From Flavobacteriaceae bacterium (GTDB lineage: Bacteria > Bacteroidota > Bacteroidia > Flavobacteriales > Flavobacteriaceae), in assembly GCA_024762795.1 (NCBI GenBank), contig JANTGS010000011.1:1-50965 (forward strand): DNA of 50,965 nt. The letters are read 5' to 3'. The position numbers were made by a program, and so were the translations under genes. This document shows positions 46,854-50,965 of this stretch, piece by piece. The notes beneath the pieces are model-generated. The model saw only the letters and a list, made by a program, of their open reading frames with translations. It was not told the DNA's origin and searched no databases. The stretch's first letter is position 1; each line of letters starts with the position of its first letter.

Positions 46854-47543
46854 TTAAACAGATTTAGTATCTACTTCAACTCCAGGACTCATAGTACTTG
46901 AAAGAAATATACTCTTTATATAAGTTCCTTTAACAGTTGCAGGTTTCAATTTTAATAAAGCATTTAAGATCTCATTTGCATTTTCAGCTATCTTATCAGC
47001 ATCAAAAGAAGCTTTTCCTATTGAAGCATGAACAATACCTGTCTTATCTACTTTAAAGTCAATTTTACCACCTTTAACATCTTTTACAGCTTTAGCAACA
47101 TCCATGGTTACAGTACCGGTCTTTGGGTTTGGCATTAAGCCTCTCGGACCTAATATTCTACCTAAGGGGCCCAATTTACCCATAACACTTGGCATAGTTA
47201 CTATCACATCAACATCAGTCCATCCACCTTTAATTTTCTGGATGTATTCATCTAATCCCACGTAATCAGCGCCGGCTTCTTTTGCATCAGCTTCCTTATC
47301 AGGAGTTACAATTGCAAGAACTTTTACATTCTTTCCGGTTCCATTAGGAAGTGTAACAACACCTCTAACCATTTGATTTGCTTTACGGGGGTCAACACCT
47401 AAACGCACTGCAATATCTACACTTGCATCAAAATTTACGTTGGTGATCTCCTTAATCAAAGCAGAAGCATCTTTTAATGAATATGCAACATTAGCATCAA
47501 ATTTAGCTTTTGCCTCTTTTTGTTTTTTTGTTAATCTTGCCAT
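46854..47543 (-). CDS. rplA: 50S ribosomal protein L1
   Basis: A 229-residue ribosomal protein of the L1 stalk, binding 23S rRNA near the E site. Recognised from [20 protein letters not shown] and the [10 protein letters not shown] motif. It follows rplK by a single base, so translation is probably coupled. Confidence 0.97.
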   Translation of the reverse strand: MARLTKKQKEAKAKFDANVAYSLKDASALIKEITNVNFDASVDIAVRLGVDPRKANQMVRGVVTLPNGTGKNVKVLAIVTPDKEADAKEAGADYVGLDEYIQKIKGGWTDVDVIVTMPSVMGKLGPLGRILGPRGLMPNPKTGTVTMDVAKAVKDVKGGKIDFKVDKTGIVHASIGKASFDADKIAENANEILNALLKLKPATVKGTYIKSIFLSSTMSPGVEVDTKSV

Positions 47544-47544
47544 C

Positions 47545-47991
47545 TTATCCTTTTTTAACAGGAGCTTCTCCCTTTACTTTAATTCCCATAGAACGTGCTG
47601 TTCCTGCGATCATCAACATTGCTGATTCTACCTCAAATGCATTTAAATCCTGCATTTTACTCTCAGCTATTGTTCTTATCTGATCCCAAGTAACTGTAGC
47701 CACTCTCTTTCTGTTAGGCTCTCCTGAACCTTTCTTTGCTTTTGCTGCTTCTAGTAATTGAACAGCCGCTGGTGGAGTTTTTACAACAAAGTCGAAAGAT
47801 TTATCTTTGTAAACATTAATTACAACGGGTAAAATCTTTCCGGCTTTATCCTGGGTTCTTGCATTAAATTGCTTACAGAACTCCATGATGTTAACTCCGG
47901 CAGCACCTAAAGCTGGTCCTACAGGTGGTGAAGGATTCGCTGCTCCTCCACGTACTTGTAATTTAACTACTTTACTTACTTCTTTTGCCAT
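47545..47991 (-). CDS. rplK: 50S ribosomal protein L11
   Basis: A 148-residue protein that binds the GTPase-associated centre of 23S r[23 protein letters not shown] is characteristic. It follows nusG by 64 bp; in that leader a CAAATTTG sequence is one base off the -7 consensus, so an internal promoter is possible but unproven. Confidence 0.97.
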   Translation of the reverse strand: MAKEVSKVVKLQVRGGAANPSPPVGPALGAAGVNIMEFCKQFNARTQDKAGKILPVVINVYKDKSFDFVVKTPPAAVQLLEAAKAKKGSGEPNRKRVATVTWDQIRTIAESKMQDLNAFEVESAMLMIAGTARSMGIKVKGEAPVKKG

Positions 47992-48055
47992 TTTTTAAAT
48001 CATAGTTTAGGATAAACAAATTTGGAAGCTAAGTTTATCTGTGTTTGCGTAACAG

Positions 48056-48607
48056 TTATGATATTTTCTCAACCTGCATATAGTTCAGTTCCAGAGGGGT
48101 TTTCCTTCCGAAGATCTTCACCATAACTTCAAGTTTTCTTTTTTCTTCATTTATATTTTCAATAACACCATCAAATCCGTTAAAAGGCCCGTCGATAACT
48201 TTTACGGTTTCTCCTTTAATGAATGGAATGACAACATTTTCATTTTGAACTGCTAGTTCATCAACAGTACCCAACATTCTGTTAACTTCTGATTTTCTTA
48301 AAGGAACAGGATCACCTCCTTTAGTTTCACCTAAAAATCCGATAACTCCGGTAACCGATTTGATCACGTGAGGTACTTCTCCACTAAGATTGGCTTCTAC
48401 CATGATATATCCGGGAAAGTAAACTTTTTCCTTATGGTATTTTTTACCATTTCTTACCTGGATCACTTTTTCTGTGGGTACCAATACCTGTTTTACATAG
48501 TCTGATAAACCCAAACGAGCTATTTCATTCTCAATATAGGTTTTGATTTTGTTTTCCTGACCGCCTATTGCTCTAACGGCATACCATTTCATTTGTATAT
48601 CAGACAT
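48056..48607 (-). CDS. nusG: Transcription termination/antitermination factor NusG
   Basis: A 183-residue factor with an N-terminal NGN domain (MKWYAVRAIGGQENKIKTY, FPGYIMVEA) that contacts RNA polymerase and a C-terminal KOW domain (GETVKVIDGPFNGFDGVIE). It follows secE by 15 bp. Confidence 0.96.
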   Translation of the reverse strand: MSDIQMKWYAVRAIGGQENKIKTYIENEIARLGLSDYVKQVLVPTEKVIQVRNGKKYHKEKVYFPGYIMVEANLSGEVPHVIKSVTGVIGFLGETKGGDPVPLRKSEVNRMLGTVDELAVQNENVVIPFIKGETVKVIDGPFNGFDGVIENINEEKRKLEVMVKIFGRKTPLELNYMQVEKIS

Positions 48608-48622
48608 TTTGAGAGATATTAA

Positions 48623-48814
48623 TTAGTTAAAAAGATTAAAATATTTATCTAATCCGAACTGGAAGAATTTATCCACAAAGAATATCGCTATTGCGAAGAT
48701 GATGGTAAACACAGCAACAACAACTGTTGTTTTTTGTGCTTCAGGCCAGGGCATCCAGGTAACATTAGTATTTAACTCTTTAAATGAATCTTTAATATAA
48801 TTTACTATACTCAT
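48623..48814 (-). CDS. secE: Preprotein translocase subunit SecE
   Basis: A 63-residue minimal SecE with one membrane helix (about 29-47) after an amphipathic segment (YIKDSFKELNTNVTWMPWP). It stabilises SecY in the translocon. It lies between tRNA-Trp and nusG, the usual order. Confidence 0.95.
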   Translation of the reverse strand: MSIVNYIKDSFKELNTNVTWMPWPEAQKTTVVVAVFTIIFAIAIFFVDKFFQFGLDKYFNLFN

Positions 48815-48829
48815 CTTTTATCATTTATG

Positions 48830-48902
48830 CACGGGTGGAGAGGCTCGAACTCCCGACACCTGGTTTTGGAGACCAGTGCTCTACCAACTGAGCTACACCC
48901 GT
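48830..48902 (-). tRNA. tRNA-Trp (CCA anticodon)
   Basis: Cloverleaf with acceptor ACGGGTG/CACCCGT, D-arm TAGCTCAG, anticodon loop CTCCAAA and T-arm GTTCGAG. The discriminator is G, as expected for tRNA-Trp. The 3' CCA is not encoded. It lies between tuf and secE. Confidence 0.97.
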
Positions 48903-49088
48903 ATTAATTAATTCTGCATTATTTTTAAATCTCTGTGTTTAAACAGAATTATAATGAAGAATAAATCTTGAAATTCTATTAGGAATTTTAACAGGATTTT
49001 AAGAAAAATCAATGCATTTTTTAAGTCAATAAAGGTATCCGTCATAGAAGACGGACACCTTTTAAAGCTTAAATATTTTGAACATTTA
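48903..49088 (-). other. Spacer between tuf and tRNA-Trp
   Basis: AT-rich, with the tuf hairpin at 49031-49061. No TAnnTTTG element is seen on the minus strand, so secE-nusG may be read through from tuf. Confidence 0.4.
49031..49061 (-). terminator. Hairpin after tuf (weak terminator or processing site)
   Basis: Arms AAGGTGTCCGTC and GACGGATACCTT pair fully with one G-U over a 6-base loop. The downstream tail (TATTGAC) is not T-rich, so it may be a partial terminator or an RNA-processing structure before tRNA-Trp. Confidence 0.6.
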
Positions 49089-50276
49089 TTAGTCTAAAAT
49101 CTCAGTTACCTGACCAGCTCCAACAGTTCTACCGCCTTCACGGATGGCAAAACGCAATCCAATGTTCAGTGCAATTGGCTGATGCAGATCAACAGTAATA
49201 GTTAAGTTATCACCTGGCATTACCATCTCAACTCCGTCAGGCAAATTGATAGTACCTGTAACGTCAGTAGTTCTTACATAGAACTGTGGACGATAGTTTT
49301 TGTGGAATGGAGTATGACGACCACCTTCTTCTTTTTTAAGGATATATACCTCGGCTTTGAATTTAGCGTGTGGTGTAATTGAACCTGGTTTACAGATTAC
49401 CATACCTCTTTTGATCTCATTCTTGTCGATACCTCTTAATAAAAGTCCAACATTATCACCGGCTTCTCCTCTGTCAAGGATTTTACGGAACATCTCAACT
49501 CCTGTAATTACTGAAGTCAATTTTTCAGCTCCCATACCAATGATCTCAACGGGATCTCCAGTGTTAGCGATACCTGTTTCAATTCTACCGGTTGCAACAG
49601 TACCACGACCTGTAATTGAGAATACATCTTCAACGGGCATTAAGAAATCCTTATCAACATCTCTCTTAGGTAATTCGATCCAGTTATCAACAGCATCCAT
49701 CAATTCCATGATTCCACCAACCCATTTTTCTTCACCGTTCAATGCACCTAATGCAGAACCTTGAATAACAGGAGTGTTATCACCATCATACTCATAGAAA
49801 GAAAGAAGATCTCTAACTTCCATATCAACCAGTTCTAATAATTCCTCATCATCTACCATGTCAACTTTATTCATGAAAACAACTAATCTAGGAATACCAA
49901 CCTGGCGACCCAATAATATGTGTTCACGAGTTTGTGGCATCGGACCATCAGTTGCAGCAACAACAAGAATAGCACCGTCCATCTGAGCAGCACCAGTTAC
50001 CATGTTCTTTACATAATCCGCGTGACCCGGACAGTCAACGTGAGCATAGTGACGGTTTGCAGTCTGATATTCAACGTGTGCAGTATTAATTGTAATACCT
50101 CTTTCTTTTTCTTCAGGAGCATTATCAATTTGATCAAAATCTTTAATTTCAGAAAGACCTTTTTCTGCTAATACTTTAGTAATAGCAGCAGTTAAAGTTG
50201 TTTTACCGTGATCAACGTGTCCAATTGTACCAATATTCAGGTGCGGTTTGGAACGATCAAAAGTTTCTTTTGCCAT
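49089..50276 (-). CDS. tuf: Translation elongation factor Tu
   Basis: A 395-residue GTPase that delivers aminoacyl-tRNA. G1 motif GHVDHGKT (19-26), DCPGHADYV (G3) and NKVD (G4) are visible, and the C-terminus is normal. It sits inside a tRNA cluster, with four tRNA genes before it and tRNA-Trp after it. Confidence 0.98.
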   Translation of the reverse strand: MAKETFDRSKPHLNIGTIGHVDHGKTTLTAAITKVLAEKGLSEIKDFDQIDNAPEEKERGITINTAHVEYQTANRHYAHVDCPGHADYVKNMVTGAAQMDGAILVVAATDGPMPQTREHILLGRQVGIPRLVVFMNKVDMVDDEELLELVDMEVRDLLSFYEYDGDNTPVIQGSALGALNGEEKWVGGIMELMDAVDNWIELPKRDVDKDFLMPVEDVFSITGRGTVATGRIETGIANTGDPVEIIGMGAEKLTSVITGVEMFRKILDRGEAGDNVGLLLRGIDKNEIKRGMVICKPGSITPHAKFKAEVYILKKEEGGRHTPFHKNYRPQFYVRTTDVTGTINLPDGVEMVMPGDNLTITVDLHQPIALNIGLRFAIREGGRTVGAGQVTEILD

Positions 50277-50382
50277 GATTGTTTAAATTTATGTCTTAGT
50301 TATATAATTGTGTTATTATTCTTTGAAGTTTCAATATTTTTTACATCTTTGTAAAAAAAATCTTCAAGTATTTTTAACTTTG

Positions 50383-50454
50383 AGCCAATGACGGGATTTG
50401 AACCCGTGACCTCTTCCTTACCAAGGAAACGCTCTACCCCTGAGCTACACCGGC
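50383..50454 (-). tRNA. tRNA-Thr (GGU anticodon)
   Basis: Acceptor GCCGGTG/CATTGGC with two G-U pairs, anticodon loop TTGGTAA (GGU) and T-arm GGTTCAAATCC. Discriminator U. No encoded CCA. It lies directly before tuf. Confidence 0.95.
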
Positions 50455-50543
50455 CTTATCTTGGCTACCGGTTTTTGTTTGAAACGGATTAATTCGCCAA
50501 ATGATTCCTGTCTTTACCTCTTTTTAATAAAAGATAAAAAATG

Positions 50544-50616
50544 AGCGGGAGACCGGGCTCGAACCGGCGACAATCAGCTTGGAAGGCTGAAGCTCTACCA
50601 ACTGAGCTACTCCCGC
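50544..50616 (-). tRNA. tRNA-Gly (UCC anticodon)
   Basis: Acceptor GCGGGAG/CTCCCGC, D-arm TAGCTCAG, anticodon loop CTTCCAA (UCC) and T-arm GGTTCGAGCC. No encoded CCA. Confidence 0.96.
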
Positions 50617-50638
50617 TTGTAATTTGAAAATAAAAATG

Positions 50639-50721
50639 TGGGGAGAGCAGGATTCGAACCTACGAAGGCGAATGCCAACAGAGTTACAGTCTGTCCTCGT
50701 TGACCGCTTGAGTATCTCCCC
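50639..50721 (-). tRNA. tRNA-Tyr (GUA anticodon)
   Basis: Acceptor GGGGAGA/TCTCCCC, anticodon loop CTGTAAC (GUA) and a long variable arm, as expected for class II tRNA-Tyr. Discriminator A. No encoded CCA. Confidence 0.96.
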
Positions 50722-50749
50722 GGTATTTTTATTTTTCTTTCAAAGAACG

Positions 50750-50823
50750 AGCCGATAGAGGGACTCGAACCCACGACCTGCTGATTACAAATCAGCTGCT
50801 CTAGCCAGCTGAGCTACATCGGC
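50750..50823 (-). tRNA. tRNA-Thr (UGU anticodon)
   Basis: Acceptor GCCGATG/TATCGGC, anticodon loop TTTGTAA (UGU) and D-arm TAGCTCAGC. First tRNA of the minus-strand tRNA-tuf operon. No encoded CCA. Confidence 0.95.
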
Positions 50824-50866
50824 TTATTGTTTTATTTTTTAAATGGTATTTAAAACTTAAATCCAT

Positions 50867-50897
50867 AAAAAAACAAACCGCTTTTTCTAACGGTTTG
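50867..50897 (-). terminator. Terminator of an off-window gene, overlapping the tRNA operon promoter
   Basis: Minus-strand stem CAAACCG (50897-50891)/CGGTTTG (50880-50874), 10-base loop and seven T. It ends a minus-strand gene lying to the right of the window. Its first arm starts directly after the -7 element below. Confidence 0.8.
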
Positions 50898-50928
50898 CAA
50901 ATGTATAAAGTTTTATTTTTTCTACAAA
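50898..50928 (-). promoter_or_regulatory. Promoter of the tRNA-tuf-secE-nusG-rpl-rpoBC region
   Basis: The minus strand reads TTTG (50928-50925), 19 bp, then TACATTTG (50905-50898), matching the Bacteroidota consensus TTTG-N19-TAnnTTTG at both elements. The start would be about 70 bp before the first tRNA. Confidence 0.75.
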
Positions 50929-50965
50929 ACTTTTTTTATTTATTTTTTTAAAATTTTATGCCCTC

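Overview
The window is a chromosomal segment of a Bacteroidota bacterium, most likely a marine-type member of Flavobacteriaceae. Three things point there. A complete gldKLMN cluster encodes the type IX secretion and gliding motor core. Several starts are preceded by the Bacteroidota -7 promoter element TAnnTTTG and lack a purine-rich Shine-Dalgarno. The gene order (topA/arginase-like/gldKLMN, miaB/sigma54 activator/lptE/TPR/secG/groESL, tuf/trpT/secE/nusG/rplKAJL/rpoBC/DUF3467) is typical of that group. The DNA is AT-rich throughout. I see no prophage, CRISPR array, rRNA or intact insertion sequence, so this is mostly housekeeping chromosome.

Layout, left to right. 1-3183: the 3' end of an alpha-2-macroglobulin gene and pbpC (PBP1C), a periplasmic defence and cell-wall repair pair. 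3302-5941: pdhA and pdhC (E1 alpha and two-lipoyl E2 of pyruvate dehydrogenase); E1 beta and E3 are not here. 6090-6977: a ChbG/YdjC-like deacetylase. 7134-8963: an Lrp/AsnC regulator divergent from a Cys/Met-metabolism PLP lyase, with candidate operator repeats between them. 9024-11600: a minus-strand group with an ACC deaminase/D-cysteine desulfhydrase-like enzyme, a small membrane protein, an SdpI-like gene interrupted by one amber codon, the fluoride channel FluC/CrcB and a DUF190 protein. 11695-15229: small envelope proteins, a second ACC deaminase-like enzyme, a LysM glucosaminidase lipoprotein, a small HExxH membrane protein, a tiny Cys-rich DUF5522 protein and a DUF4136 lipoprotein. 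15285-17183: an ABC-F ATPase. 17184-17600: a gene-free stretch with a possible MITE-like relic and the gld terminator. 17601-26021: gldN, gldM, gldL, gldK, a degenerate arginase-fold protein and topA, all on the minus strand. 26259-32737: miaB, a PspF-like sigma54 activator, lptE, a TPR protein, secG, groES and groEL on the plus strand. 32831-37187: a periplasmic redoxin, DUF2461, a TonB-dependent receptor and a histidine-rich multipass membrane protein. 37237-50823: a minus-strand information-processing block from tRNA-Thr/Tyr/Gly/Thr through tuf, tRNA-Trp, secE, nusG, rplKAJL, rpoB and rpoC to DUF3467, ending in a clear terminator.

The most interesting signal is regulatory. The groESL leader has no TAnnTTTG or CIRCE element but carries a near-consensus sigma54 -24/-12 promoter (TTGGCA, five bases, TTTGCT, with GG-N10-GC spacing). 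It lies about 1.8 kb downstream of a gene for a sigma54 activator that lacks a sensor domain. This suggests an RpoN-dependent chaperonin switch. Other points are the amber-interrupted SdpI gene, the arginase-fold protein without metal ligands beside the type IX genes, the promoter/terminator overlap ahead of the tRNA-tuf operon, and three TTG starts (sigma54 activator, lptE, rpoB). All functional assignments are from reading the sequence; no database search was run.
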